Assembly: GCA_964529795.1 (NCBI GenBank)
Contig: CAZGXM010000002.1
Span: 37,197-101,196, forward strand
DNA: 64,000 nucleotides
Source: CAZGXM01 sp964529795
GTDB lineage: Bacteria > Bacillota > JADQBR01
Direction of reading: 5' to 3'
Made by a program: the position numbers and the translations under genes. The notes under the pieces are model-generated. The model had not been told where the DNA came from, ran no database searches, and saw only the letters and a program-made list of their open reading frames with translations. Of the stretch, positions 43,019 through 51,887 are shown one piece after another. Position 1 is the stretch's first letter; each line of letters starts with the position of its first letter.

Positions 43019-44098
43019 ATGCTTCGGCCGGAAAAAGACTACCTGGATAGCATTTTTGAGAGTATTCCTACCGGGGTTATTACCACGGATTTATCGGGAA
43101 GGGTTATCAGTTTAAACCCGGTCGCAGCAAAGCTTCTTGGTGTTTTGGCATCAGAAGTGGAGGGTTTAACCTTTTTAAAGCTATTTTCCCGGGAATTAAG
43201 AGACAAATTGGCGGATGGTTTGCGCTATGTTATCAACACCGGGAAATCTTATCGTGGCCAGGAGCAGGTAATCCGGCAGCAGGACCAGACGGTGGTTATT
43301 GTTCCCGTTATTGCTCTGGTAAAAGATAAAATGGGGAATAAATTGGGTTTGGTAATAGTGATAGAAGATGTTTCCCGGCAACGGTTGCTCAATGAACACC
43401 TGCAGCGAGCGGAAAAACAGGCAGCACTGGGCGAGATGGCAGTGGGAATTGCCCACGAATTACGCAATCCCCTGGGGACAATACACGGTTACGCTTCATT
43501 GATGTTAACCGAGTTGACTGAAGACGACAGTAAAAGTAATTATTTGCAGGTCATAAAGAGTGAGGTGGAACGGCTAAGCAAATTAACTGAGAGTTTATTG
43601 GACTATTCCCGGCCCACGGGAGAGGATTTTACGGAACTGGACTTGAACCGGGTGTTGGAGAAAACGCTGCTGTTGTTTCAGATGGAGACCTCAATTCACG
43701 AGGTTGCTGTTTTGAAGGTATTTAATCCGAAAATACCCGGGATTTTCGGGGATGAGCAGCGCCTGCAGCAGGCATTTTTAAATCTACTGTTCAATTCCCT
43801 GCAGGCGATTTCTTCATCCGAAGGTGAAATACATGTGGAAACCGGTTATGAAGCAGACGGGGATTGGGTAGTGGTGAGTATTAAAGACAATGGTAGTGGT
43901 ATACCTGAAAATATCAAAGACAAGATTTTCAACCCCTTTTTTACTACCAAGGATACAGGTACCGGGCTGGGACTGGCAATTACCCACCGGATTGTCGCTG
44001 ATCACTCGGGACTTATCAGGGTTTCAAGTGAAATTAATAAGGGGACTGTTTTTGTACTGAAATTTCCTTCCAAGGAAAGGATGGTTCTGCTTGGCTGA
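43019..44098 (+). CDS. PAS-domain sensor histidine kinase (soluble, NtrB/AtoS-like)
   Basis: A 359-residue kinase without membrane segments. An N-terminal PAS domain (about residues 5-120) precedes the HisKA motif GIAHELRNPLGTIHGYASLM, whose His is the phosphorylation site, and an HATPase domain with LLFNSLQAI (N), DNGSGIP (G1), FNPFFTTKDTGTGLGLAI (F and G2). It is cytoplasmic, so it should sense an internal metabolite or redox state. ATG follows CTGGAGG. Its end overlaps the next gene, an NtrC-type regulator, by 8 bases. Confidence 0.9.
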   Translation: MLRPEKDYLDSIFESIPTGVITTDLSGRVISLNPVAAKLLGVLASEVEGLTFLKLFSRELRDKLADGLRYVINTGKSYRGQEQVIRQQDQTVVIVPVIALVKDKMGNKLGLVIVIEDVSRQRLLNEHLQRAEKQAALGEMAVGIAHELRNPLGTIHGYASLMLTELTEDDSKSNYLQVIKSEVERLSKLTESLLDYSRPTGEDFTELDLNRVLEKTLLLFQMETSIHEVAVLKVFNPKIPGIFGDEQRLQQAFLNLLFNSLQAISSSEGEIHVETGYEADGDWVVVSIKDNGSGIPENIKDKIFNPFFTTKDTGTGLGLAITHRIVADHSGLIRVSSEINKGTVFVLKFPSKERMVLLG

Positions 44099-45497
44099 GG
44101 CAAGACCGATTGTTTTGGTTGCTGATGATGAGGAGAATATGCGCAATCTGCTCCGTGATATCCTGGAGCGCTGGGGATATCATGTAATTACCGCAGCCTC
44201 CGGGCCCGAGGCCTTGGACCAGATTCAGGCCCACCCGGTGTCGCTGGCCATTCTGGATTTGAAAATGCCCAAGATATCGGGGATGGATGTGCTGGTGCGT
44301 GTTAAAGAGCAGTATCCCGAAATACCGGTAGTAATTCTTACTGCCTATGCAACGGTACGTGATGCGGTAACAGCTATCAAGCAGGGTGCTTTTGATTATT
44401 TAACAAAACCTTTCCAACTGGAAGAACTGCAGTTAACCGTGGAAAAAGCGTTTAATTTGGGGAAATTGGCCCGGGAAAACCAAATGTTAAAAAAACAGCT
44501 GAAATACAATAGCAACTTTCAGGAGTTTGTGGGCTGCAGTCCCAGGGTTCAGGAAACATTGCGACGGGCTGCCAAGGTGGCACCTACCGATTACACGGTA
44601 ATGCTGACAGGCGAAAGTGGTACCGGAAAAAGCTTGTTGGCCCGCCTGATACACAAGGCCAGCAAACGGGCGGGGCGGCCTTTTGTGACGGTGAATTGTG
44701 CCGCCTTACCGGAAAATTTACTGGAAAGCGAGCTCTTTGGCCATGAAAAAGGGGCCTTTACCGGCGCGGTGAAGACGCGGGTAGGCAAGTTTGAACAGGC
44801 CCACGGCGGCACTTTATTCTTGGACGAAGTCAGTATCATGAGTGCATCCATGCAGGCCAAACTTTTATATGCCATTCAGGAGAAACAGTTTGAAAGAGTG
44901 GGTGGTCATGAGACCATTAAAGCGGACGTACGCATCATTGCTGCCAGCAATAAAGATTTAAAAACCATGGTCAACAACGGTGAATTTAGAGAAGACCTGT
45001 ATTTTCGTTTAAACGTGGTACCCGTTCAGATGGTTCCCCTGCGCCAGCGGCGGGAGGACATCCCTCTACTGGTTGATCACTTCCTGAGCAGCTTTGCTGT
45101 TGACGGCAGTCTTTGGACCATTGAGGAAAAAGCCATGGGATTGCTTATGTCTCACAACTGGCCGGGAAACGTCAGGGAGTTGGAAAATGTTCTCAAACAG
45201 GCGCTGGCTTTGGGTGAACCGCCGGAAATTAAATGTGCCGATTTGCCCCCCGCTTTGACTGCAAAACAGGAACAGAGCCTGCATTTAAAAAGCGGGGATT
45301 CTTTGGAAGAAATTTTAAACCGGGCAGAGAGACAGATAATTATTGATACTTTGGCCCGCTGCCAGTGGAAACGTTCTTTAACGGCAAAAAAGCTGCGCAT
45401 ATCCCGCCGCAGTTTGTACAACAAACTGGAGAAATTAAACATTTCACCGGACCGGGAGCGAGAAAGGCGAATAAGTGCGCAAAATGCCGGTAATTAG
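44091..45497 (+). CDS. Sigma-54-dependent response regulator (NtrC/AtoC family)
   Basis: A 468-residue three-domain regulator. The receiver domain has DDEEN, phospho-acceptor Asp in LAILDLKMP and Lys in YLTKPF. The AAA+ domain shows Walker A GESGTGKS, GAFTGA in KGAFTGAVKT, and Walker B GTLFLDEVSIM, slightly unlike the common DEIG. The C-terminal Fis-type helix-turn-helix contains AKKLRISRRSLYNKLEKL. The TTG start overlaps the kinase gene, making a clear two-component pair. The nearest sigma-54 promoter without another regulator is at 36740, so it likely controls the acyl-CoA operon just upstream. Confidence 0.92.
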   Translation: MAEARPIVLVADDEENMRNLLRDILERWGYHVITAASGPEALDQIQAHPVSLAILDLKMPKISGMDVLVRVKEQYPEIPVVILTAYATVRDAVTAIKQGAFDYLTKPFQLEELQLTVEKAFNLGKLARENQMLKKQLKYNSNFQEFVGCSPRVQETLRRAAKVAPTDYTVMLTGESGTGKSLLARLIHKASKRAGRPFVTVNCAALPENLLESELFGHEKGAFTGAVKTRVGKFEQAHGGTLFLDEVSIMSASMQAKLLYAIQEKQFERVGGHETIKADVRIIAASNKDLKTMVNNGEFREDLYFRLNVVPVQMVPLRQRREDIPLLVDHFLSSFAVDGSLWTIEEKAMGLLMSHNWPGNVRELENVLKQALALGEPPEIKCADLPPALTAKQEQSLHLKSGDSLEEILNRAERQIIIDTLARCQWKRSLTAKKLRISRRSLYNKLEKLNISPDRERERRISAQNAGN

Positions 45498-45640
45498 GCA
45501 GCGGGCAGGCAGTGGACCTTTACCGGAAAATACCGTTATATCCCTTGCTGGCAGTTAAGCCTCTGGACCAGGCATGCCAGGATGTGGAAGAGGATTAGGT
45601 TAAATATATTTTCCCAAAAAGAAGGGGAGGGGAAATTCTT

Positions 45641-46423
45641 ATGGACTTAGCTGCTTTGCAAACGGCGCTGGACAAATATGTGAAACCCGCAACCGGGGTG
45701 GTAGGCATTAAGTTATTGAAGGAGGGGGAAACAGTACCCGGCAAGGTGAAACGGCCCGAAAATGACTTTGGAAAACGCCTTGCTATCTGCCAGGCAAACA
45801 CCTTGGCGAGAAAATATGGTTGGGTATTGGCCCTGAGATACGAGGACCAGGCCTGTCCCATCGGCTCAGTGGTGCTGGGTTTTGGTGAACCGCTGCCTTT
45901 CTATACCGATGGTAATCTGGCCAACGGCATGTACACGGAAAATTTAGAGGCGGGGGCATGTTCGGAAGCGGCTGTGAGAAGGTTTGATTACAAGCAGTAT
46001 TCTGAACTGGTTGTAGGTGCTTTGCAACGATTTCCGTTGGAACCGGACCTGGTGCTGGTCTACGGTAATGCAGCCCAGGTAATGCGGCTGGTGCACGCGG
46101 CACTGTATGCAAAGGGCGGTGCACTGACTTCTTCCTTTACCGGCAGGGGTGAATGCTCGGAGATTATTGTCCAGACTATGCAGAGCAACGAATGTCAGGT
46201 AATTCTTCCCGGAAACGGTGAAAGGGTTTTCGGCCAGACCCAGGATGACGAAATGGCCTTTACCATTCCCGCGGATAAAATTGACAGCGTTACTAAAGGC
46301 CTGGAGGCCACGCATAAGTCAGGAGTCCGGTATCCTATTCCAAATTTCCTGATTTATCAACCCAAGTTCCCGCCAAAATACCATGAACTGGAAAAATTGT
46401 GGCGGCAGGAAGAAGATAAATAA
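45641..46423 (+). CDS. DUF169 family protein
   Basis: A 260-residue protein of the DUF169 family (function not known to me). It begins with a helical LAALQTALDKYV segment and VVGIKLLKEGE, and contains conserved pieces such as CQANTLARKYGW, LVYGNAAQVMRLVHAALY and FTGRGECSE. Several cysteines occur, but no clear Fe-S motif. The family often sits beside ferredoxin-linked oxidoreductases, as here. ATG 45641 follows GGGGAGGGG. A hairpin separates it from the ferredoxin and AOR genes. Confidence 0.8.
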   Translation: MDLAALQTALDKYVKPATGVVGIKLLKEGETVPGKVKRPENDFGKRLAICQANTLARKYGWVLALRYEDQACPIGSVVLGFGEPLPFYTDGNLANGMYTENLEAGACSEAAVRRFDYKQYSELVVGALQRFPLEPDLVLVYGNAAQVMRLVHAALYAKGGALTSSFTGRGECSEIIVQTMQSNECQVILPGNGERVFGQTQDDEMAFTIPADKIDSVTKGLEATHKSGVRYPIPNFLIYQPKFPPKYHELEKLWRQEEDK

Positions 46424-46440
46424 ATTTTCTTGGTATTGCT

Positions 46441-46475
46441 GAAAAGTTCGCACACATTGAGTGTACGAACTTTTC
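46441..46475. terminator. Hairpin between DUF169 and ferredoxin genes
   Basis: GAAAAGTTCG (46441-46450) pairs perfectly with CGAACTTTTC (46466-46475); ACAC/GTGT inside extends the stem around one mismatch. A/T-rich ends allow bidirectional termination, or attenuation between the two genes. Confidence 0.55.
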
Positions 46476-46498
46476 AAGCAAAACAGGGAGGTGGTCTT

Positions 46499-46777
46499 TT
46501 GGGTGCCGGCAAAACGGAATTTTTGGAAAACGGTTATCCCGAAAAGTTTTCAGTCGCGGCGGAAAAATGCTGCGGCTGCTTGCAGTGTATGATGGCATGC
46601 ACTTTAACCTGGGGGAAAAGTGAGCAGTTGACTTCCTCCAAAATCAAGATTTCCCGCGATGCTGCCGTTCCCTACCGGTTCGAGATCAGCATTGACCGGT
46701 CCTGCCGGGCAGGCTGCAAGTTATGTGCAAAATGGTGCCCGTACGATGCGTTGACGCTGAAGGAGGGACAGGTGTGA
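46499..46777 (+). CDS. Small 4Fe-4S ferredoxin-like protein
   Basis: A 92-residue protein with two cysteine groups: CCGCLQCMMAC near residue 25 and CRAGCKLCAKWCP near the end, giving room for two 4Fe-4S clusters. The segment between them is longer than in simple ferredoxins. The TTG start follows GGGAGGTGG. It overlaps the aldehyde ferredoxin oxidoreductase gene by four bases (GTGA), so it is almost certainly that enzyme's electron carrier or small subunit. Confidence 0.85.
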   Translation: MGAGKTEFLENGYPEKFSVAAEKCCGCLQCMMACTLTWGKSEQLTSSKIKISRDAAVPYRFEISIDRSCRAGCKLCAKWCPYDALTLKEGQV

Positions 46778-48663
46778 GCATGACATATACAGGAAAAGTG
46801 CTGCATATCGACCTAAGTAGCACTGCCGTAAAGGAAAGCGTGCTGCCCGCGGCTGTTTATGAAAAATATTTGGGCGGTATGGGGTTGGCAAATTGGCTTG
46901 CTTCCCAATTTGTTGGAAGCAATCCGGATGTTTTTTCCGGCGATAACCCGGTAATTGTTGCCGGGGGAGCCCTGGCAGGAACACCTGCTCCCAGCACGTC
47001 CAGGACTACGGCGGTCACTTTGATGCCCCTTAACAGGGCCTGGGGCAGTGCCAATGGTGGCGGGAATTTTTCTGCACGTTTGAGATGGGCAGGCTATGAT
47101 GCCGTAGTAATTACCGGTAAAGCAGCAAGTCCGGTTTACTTGGTGATTGATGATCAAGTAACAATTTCCCCGGCAGAAGATTTGTGGGGCAAGGGAATTC
47201 TCGAGACCACGGAAATTCTCTGGCGGCGTCATCCGGACAGCAGCGTCATGGCTATTGGACCTGCCGGAGAGAGAAAAATTTTCTTTGCATTATCCATGAT
47301 AGATAATATGGCTACTCTGGGGAGAGGAGGGCTGGGGGCGGTACTGGGAGATAAGCGATTGAAAGGCATAGCTGTCAAAGGCACCAAGCTTCCCTCCCTG
47401 GCAGATAAGGGGAGATTCCTGGCTTTGTCCCGGAAAGTACATGACCGTCTTAAAAATATATCCTGGCGTGACCAGTGGCTGAAACAAGGAATTTACCTGG
47501 GTTGGCCGGTGTGGAAACAGGAGTTGGTAACTGATAATTTTCAACGCCGCCTGCCCCGAGCTCAAATTGAAAAGTTAGGCCCGCAAATGTATAGCCGGCA
47601 TTATGTACGGCCCTTGGCATGCCTTTCCTGCCCAATGGCTGACAAGGCGGTGGTAGAGGTAGGAGGCTGCAGTTATCCGGTTTCCTACGGCCTGCACGGG
47701 GCGCTGTCCGGTGCGCGATGGGGGGCGCCTGATGAGGCTGCCGCCTTGAAAATGATGATTGAGGCCAATGACCAGGGGGTGGATGACTTAACCCTTTTTG
47801 CAGTAGCCGGCTGGGCTATTGATTTATTTCGGGAGGGTATCATCACTGCCGCCGATACCGAGGGGCAGGTGTTGCAACACACCCCGGATAACTACCGTAA
47901 ATTGGTCCGGCAGATTATTCAGCGCCAGGGAATAGGTAACGTGCTGGCCGAAGGTTTCCTGGCTAATTTTGAAAGATTTGGCAAAGAGGCTGCCAACCTT
48001 GCGGTACATATTAAGGGGGTAGACCCTATCAGCGACCCCAGACCTCACAGCAGTGGTTTTCTTTTCGCCCAGCTTACCAATCCCCGGGGTGCTTACGTGG
48101 TTCAGGGCAATTCGCCCGCGTTCAATCCCGGCAAAAGCAGCACGTCGTTGCGCCGTTTTTTAACCAGTATTGGTGTCAGGGATGAAAAGGCGGCTACAAT
48201 TGCTCCGGACGGACAGGAATTAGATTTGGCATTACTGGTCCGCCATACGGAAGATTGGTATGCAGCTGCCAGTAGTTTGGGATTCTGTGCTCGGCAGCCG
48301 GTAATGCAGTCTTACGATCCTGATACTGCAGCCGGTTTAATTGCAGCGGCTACCGGCATGGAAATGGATGCGCGGCGGCTGTTAACTGCCGGTGAAAGGG
48401 TTTGGAATCAATACAGATTAAACAACCATCACTGGAACGCCACAGATGATAATTTGCCTGACATGCTCTACCGGGAGTTACTGACACCGGAGGGTGAAAG
48501 TCTGGGACTAAAAAATTACGAGCAAACCAGGCCGCTGAAGGAGAGAGACATTCAAGCTTCTCTCCGGCGTTATTATCGGGACAGGGGATGGGATAATAAT
48601 GGCTTGCCCACTAAAGAGACCCTGGAACGTTTGCAGCTAAGCCCGGTCGGTGGTAATTCCTAG
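46774..48663 (+). CDS. Aldehyde ferredoxin oxidoreductase family protein
   Basis: A 629-residue tungsten/molybdenum-pterin enzyme of the AOR family, which oxidises aldehydes or, in relatives, carries out low-potential reductions with ferredoxin. Pterin-binding parts include GGGNFSARLRWAGYDAVV and GLGAVLGDKRLKGIAVKG. The expected cluster motif C-x2-C-x3-C reads CLSCPMAD here: Cys283, Cys286 and Asp290 in place of the third Cys. The fourth cysteine is probably that in SLGFCARQ. GTG 46774 is chosen for its six-base spacing from AGGAGGG and its overlap with the ferredoxin stop; ATG 46780 is the alternative. Confidence 0.88.
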   Translation: MSMTYTGKVLHIDLSSTAVKESVLPAAVYEKYLGGMGLANWLASQFVGSNPDVFSGDNPVIVAGGALAGTPAPSTSRTTAVTLMPLNRAWGSANGGGNFSARLRWAGYDAVVITGKAASPVYLVIDDQVTISPAEDLWGKGILETTEILWRRHPDSSVMAIGPAGERKIFFALSMIDNMATLGRGGLGAVLGDKRLKGIAVKGTKLPSLADKGRFLALSRKVHDRLKNISWRDQWLKQGIYLGWPVWKQELVTDNFQRRLPRAQIEKLGPQMYSRHYVRPLACLSCPMADKAVVEVGGCSYPVSYGLHGALSGARWGAPDEAAALKMMIEANDQGVDDLTLFAVAGWAIDLFREGIITAADTEGQVLQHTPDNYRKLVRQIIQRQGIGNVLAEGFLANFERFGKEAANLAVHIKGVDPISDPRPHSSGFLFAQLTNPRGAYVVQGNSPAFNPGKSSTSLRRFLTSIGVRDEKAATIAPDGQELDLALLVRHTEDWYAAASSLGFCARQPVMQSYDPDTAAGLIAAATGMEMDARRLLTAGERVWNQYRLNNHHWNATDDNLPDMLYRELLTPEGESLGLKNYEQTRPLKERDIQASLRRYYRDRGWDNNGLPTKETLERLQLSPVGGNS

Positions 48664-48727
48664 CAGGAATATCCCGGACTGGTGCAGAAAATCGTTAAAG
48701 GATAACGTGTATCCGGAGGTTTAAGAT

Positions 48728-49678
48728 ATGAAGCAGTATATCAGCGAGTTGCAGCCCGGTGTCCGGGTTAATTCCGTATTTGCCTTGGCAAAAAAGCAGT
48801 TAATACCTTTCAGGGACCCCGGCAAGGGTAAATTTTTATCTCTAATCCTGGGTGATAAAACCGGCCAAATGGAAGCAAAACTTTGGGAGGGGGCGGAAGA
48901 AGTTGCCGCCACCCTTTCAGAGGAAGGTCTGGTACAGGTTGAGGGCTCTGTTTCCGAATACCGGGGAGTATACCAGATTACCGTTGAAAAAGTTTCCCCG
49001 GCAAAAGGACAGTGGCGGCCTGAAGATTTCCTGCCCTCCGGCAAGGGCAGGCAGGTATTGCTGGAAGGGCTGCGCCGGGTGGTGGCATCACTTGACAACG
49101 GGCACTTGAAGACATTATTATCCCAGTGGTTCAGCGACAAAGAATTTCTCGATAAATACCTTACCTGTCCCGCCGCTAAAAAAGTACATCACGCCTGTAT
49201 TGGCGGGTTGGCGGAGCACAGTCTGGAAGTGTGCCGCTATGCTGGAGGGGTGGTGGGAATATACCCCCAAATCAACCGGGACGTGGTACTGGTGGGGGGC
49301 CTGCTCCATGATATCGGCAAAATAAAAGAATACCGGTATGAAACCAGTATAGCAGTGACGGATAAGGGAAAGCTGTTTGGGCACCCGGTATTGGGATGGG
49401 ATATGGTGGCGGAACGCATTGCCCTGCAGGAGGATTTCCCCGGGGCACTGGCGGAACATCTCAGGCATATCATTCTCACCCATCATGGTGAGTTGGAATG
49501 GGGGGCGCCGGTTTTTCCGCAAACGCCCGAGGCAATAGTGGTATATTACTGTGACCTGCTCAGCGGGCGGATAAGACAGGTGGTGGATTTGCTGGGACAG
49601 GACAGTGAAGAAGATACCTGGACAAAATACGACCGGTTGTTATCCCGGGCAATTTTTAAAGGCTACGGAGAGGATTGA
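48728..49678 (+). CDS. yhaM: 3'-5' exoribonuclease YhaM-like (OB-fold plus HD domain)
   Basis: A 316-residue protein with an N-terminal OB-fold (FLSLILGDKTGQMEAKLW, YRGVYQITVEKV) and a C-terminal HD hydrolase domain with GGLAEHSLEVCRYA and VGGLLHDIGKIKEY, metal ligands His and His-Asp. This is the arrangement of YhaM/Cbf1, which degrades RNA from the 3' end. Length is as expected. ATG follows CCGGAGG. It stands alone. Confidence 0.88.
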   Translation: MKQYISELQPGVRVNSVFALAKKQLIPFRDPGKGKFLSLILGDKTGQMEAKLWEGAEEVAATLSEEGLVQVEGSVSEYRGVYQITVEKVSPAKGQWRPEDFLPSGKGRQVLLEGLRRVVASLDNGHLKTLLSQWFSDKEFLDKYLTCPAAKKVHHACIGGLAEHSLEVCRYAGGVVGIYPQINRDVVLVGGLLHDIGKIKEYRYETSIAVTDKGKLFGHPVLGWDMVAERIALQEDFPGALAEHLRHIILTHHGELEWGAPVFPQTPEAIVVYYCDLLSGRIRQVVDLLGQDSEEDTWTKYDRLLSRAIFKGYGED

Positions 49679-49683
49679 TTTTT

Positions 49684-49734
49684 GGGCCTGCGCTTTGGCG
49701 GCGGTTTGTACTTAAAAACGCGGGCCCTTTCTTC
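49684..49734 (+). terminator. Possible terminator after yhaM
   Basis: GGGCCTGCG (49684-49692) can pair with CGCGGGCCC (49719-49727), one mismatch, and TTTCTT follows. The 26-base loop is long. The next 165 bases show no gene. Confidence 0.4.
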
Positions 49735-49899
49735 TTGCCATAATCTCATCAGGAACTTGCCCGATGTAATTTAGGCAAAGGATGGTTTGCTGCCCGGAGC
49801 TTCAGGGGGTATCAAGTATGGCGGATATGAGCTTCAAACAAGACGATGCGCTCTGGATATCCTGAAAAATAGCGGCTAAATGTCTTTGGAGGTGATATC

Positions 49900-50829
49900 A
49901 TGTTTGACAAAATTGCGGGTGGGTTATACGGGGTTGCCCTGGGTGACGCCTTGGGCGCCACCCTGGAGTTTATGAGCGCTGGAGAAATAAGGCAACAATA
50001 TGGTGTGCACCGGGAAATTACCGGCGGCGGCTGGCTGGATTTGGAACCGGGGGAGATTACCGATGATACGGAAATGACGCTGCTGGTAGGAGAGGGTATT
50101 CTTGAAGCTCCCGACAACCCGGTGGGACCGGTGGGCAAAGGGTTCGTCTCCTGGTACAAAACCAAATCTAAAGACGTGGGCAATACCATCCGCATGTCCA
50201 TAGAAAATTACCTGAAGTTGGGAAATTGGAATGAGGCGGCCAAACAAGCCGCCAAAACGCTGCAGGGCAAAACTGCCGGCAACGGGGCCCTGATGCGCAC
50301 GCTGCCCGTAAGTTTTGCCTACCACGGGGACCCGGAAAAAATCGCTGACAGGTCCAGAAGGATCTGCCGCATGACCCACTGGGACCTGCTTGCGGAAATG
50401 ACAGGAGTTTTTTACAACCTCCTGGTGACGTGCTTGATGCAGGAGGAGAAACATGCTGCCTGGGAGAAAACCTGGGAATGGTTTGCCGCCTATCTCTACC
50501 AGGAGGCGGATACAGGTACCGTTAAACTGCTTTCTTCGCTCAATGACCTGCTGCAGCGGGACTATACCGGCCTGAAGGCTACCGGTTTCGTTTATGATAC
50601 CCTGTCCAGTGCCTTGTGGTGTTTTTATAATACCGGCTCTGCGGAGGAAGCCATAGTCCGGGCGGTTAACCTGGGAGACGATGCGGATACCGTAGGTGCG
50701 GTGACGGGAGGCCTCGCCGGCGTTTACTACGGCTATGATGCTTTGCCGGAGCGGTGGTTGAAACTGTTGAAAAATAAAGAGAGAATTGAGCGGTTAAGTA
50801 AAGGTTTGACTAAGCTGGCAGCAGGTTAA
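49900..50829 (+). CDS. ADP-ribosylglycohydrolase family protein
   Basis: A 309-residue protein of the ADP-ribosyl-glycohydrolase (DraG) family, which removes ADP-ribose from proteins or other acceptors. It starts with GGLYGVALGDALGATLEF and has the dinuclear metal sites ITDDTEMTLLV and NLGDDADTVGAVTGGLAG. A target is not evident; no ADP-ribosyltransferase is near. ATG follows TTTGGAGGTGA. Confidence 0.9.
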   Translation: MFDKIAGGLYGVALGDALGATLEFMSAGEIRQQYGVHREITGGGWLDLEPGEITDDTEMTLLVGEGILEAPDNPVGPVGKGFVSWYKTKSKDVGNTIRMSIENYLKLGNWNEAAKQAAKTLQGKTAGNGALMRTLPVSFAYHGDPEKIADRSRRICRMTHWDLLAEMTGVFYNLLVTCLMQEEKHAAWEKTWEWFAAYLYQEADTGTVKLLSSLNDLLQRDYTGLKATGFVYDTLSSALWCFYNTGSAEEAIVRAVNLGDDADTVGAVTGGLAGVYYGYDALPERWLKLLKNKERIERLSKGLTKLAAG

Positions 50830-50982
50830 AGAAATAGGCTGTCTTAAAAATACCGGTGACTTGGCGGTAATGTTAAAATTTTGGGAAGATTTTAATTATC
50901 CTTAATTTACTGGAGGATTTTGGCTATCCCTTAAAGAATTATAAAAGGAGACTTAATGTTGATAAATTTGGAGGTGCTGAAA

Positions 50983-51762
50983 TTGACGGAAAAGCTGGTG
51001 ACTTTAGCAGTAAAAGAACGGGTGGCAACGATAATCATTAATCACCCGCCGGTAAATGCGTTAAGCAACCAGGTGATGCAGGACCTGGATGAAGCAGTAG
51101 CTGAGGTGGAAACAAATGAAGAAGTCTGGGTGGTTGTCATTGCCGGCGCAGGGGAAAAAGCGTTTGTGGCCGGGGCGGATATTCGCCAGTTTCCCGGCCT
51201 GGATGCGTCCAGTGGCGAAAAACTGGCCGCCTACGGGCAAAAAGTATTTAGAAGGATTGAAAGACTGAACAAGCCGGTAATTGCCGCCATTGACGGTTTT
51301 GCCCTGGGCGGCGGATGTGAGCTGGCTTTGGCCTGCGACATTAGACTGGCGACGGGGAAGTCCAAGTTGGGCCAGCCGGAAGTAAACCTGGGTATCATAC
51401 CGGGTTATGGCGGCACCCAGCGCCTGGCAAGATTGGTAGGCCTGGGGAAAGCCAAGGAGTTAATCTTTACCGGTGATATGATTGACGCCCGGGAAGCGCA
51501 CCGTATCGGTTTGGTGGAAGTGGTTGTTGAAGAAGGTTCCGTGTTGGATGCGGCATACAAACTGGCGGAAAAAATAATTGCCAAGGGGCCGCTGGCCGTT
51601 GCTGCATCCAAAAAAGCTATCGACCAGGGTTGGGATCTCTCCATTGATGAAGGCCTGGCTTTGGAGGCGAAGCTTTTCGGGGAAATGTGTGAAACCGAAG
51701 ACCAGAAAGAAGGGGCCAAAGCATTTTTGGAAAAACGGACGGCCAAATTTCAGCGCAAATAA
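50983..51762 (+). CDS. Enoyl-CoA hydratase (crotonase family)
   Basis: A 259-residue crotonase. The first catalytic Glu is in ALGGGCELALACD and the second in LGQPEVNLGIIPGYGGTQRL, with AGADIRQF at the oxyanion-hole region, as in short-chain enoyl-CoA hydratases. TTG 50983 has GGAGGTG six bases upstream and gives the normal N-terminus. ATG 50956, behind AAAAGGAG, is an alternative that would add nine residues. It is monocistronic, followed by a terminator. Confidence 0.88.
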   Translation: MTEKLVTLAVKERVATIIINHPPVNALSNQVMQDLDEAVAEVETNEEVWVVVIAGAGEKAFVAGADIRQFPGLDASSGEKLAAYGQKVFRRIERLNKPVIAAIDGFALGGGCELALACDIRLATGKSKLGQPEVNLGIIPGYGGTQRLARLVGLGKAKELIFTGDMIDAREAHRIGLVEVVVEEGSVLDAAYKLAEKIIAKGPLAVAASKKAIDQGWDLSIDEGLALEAKLFGEMCETEDQKEGAKAFLEKRTAKFQRK

Positions 51763-51824
51763 CTTGCGGGGAAAATACTCTCCGTGTAGGCTGGGTATGA
51801 GTATGATTTTTGAAAAGTCAAGGG

Positions 51825-51854
51825 TCCTGCAACTTGCAGGATTTCCTTTTTTTT
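51825..51854 (+). terminator. Rho-independent terminator after the crotonase gene
   Basis: TCCTGCA and TGCAGGA form a perfect 7-bp stem with a 3-base loop, followed by TTTCC and eight T residues. Confidence 0.8.
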
Positions 51855-51887
51855 GTGCCGAAAAACCAGGGGAAGGGGGAAGTGGTG

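Noticed and set aside
49777..49880. Open stretch before the ADP-ribosylglycohydrolase gene ending near 49878
   Set aside because: About 33 codons without a start codon or a recognisable motif.
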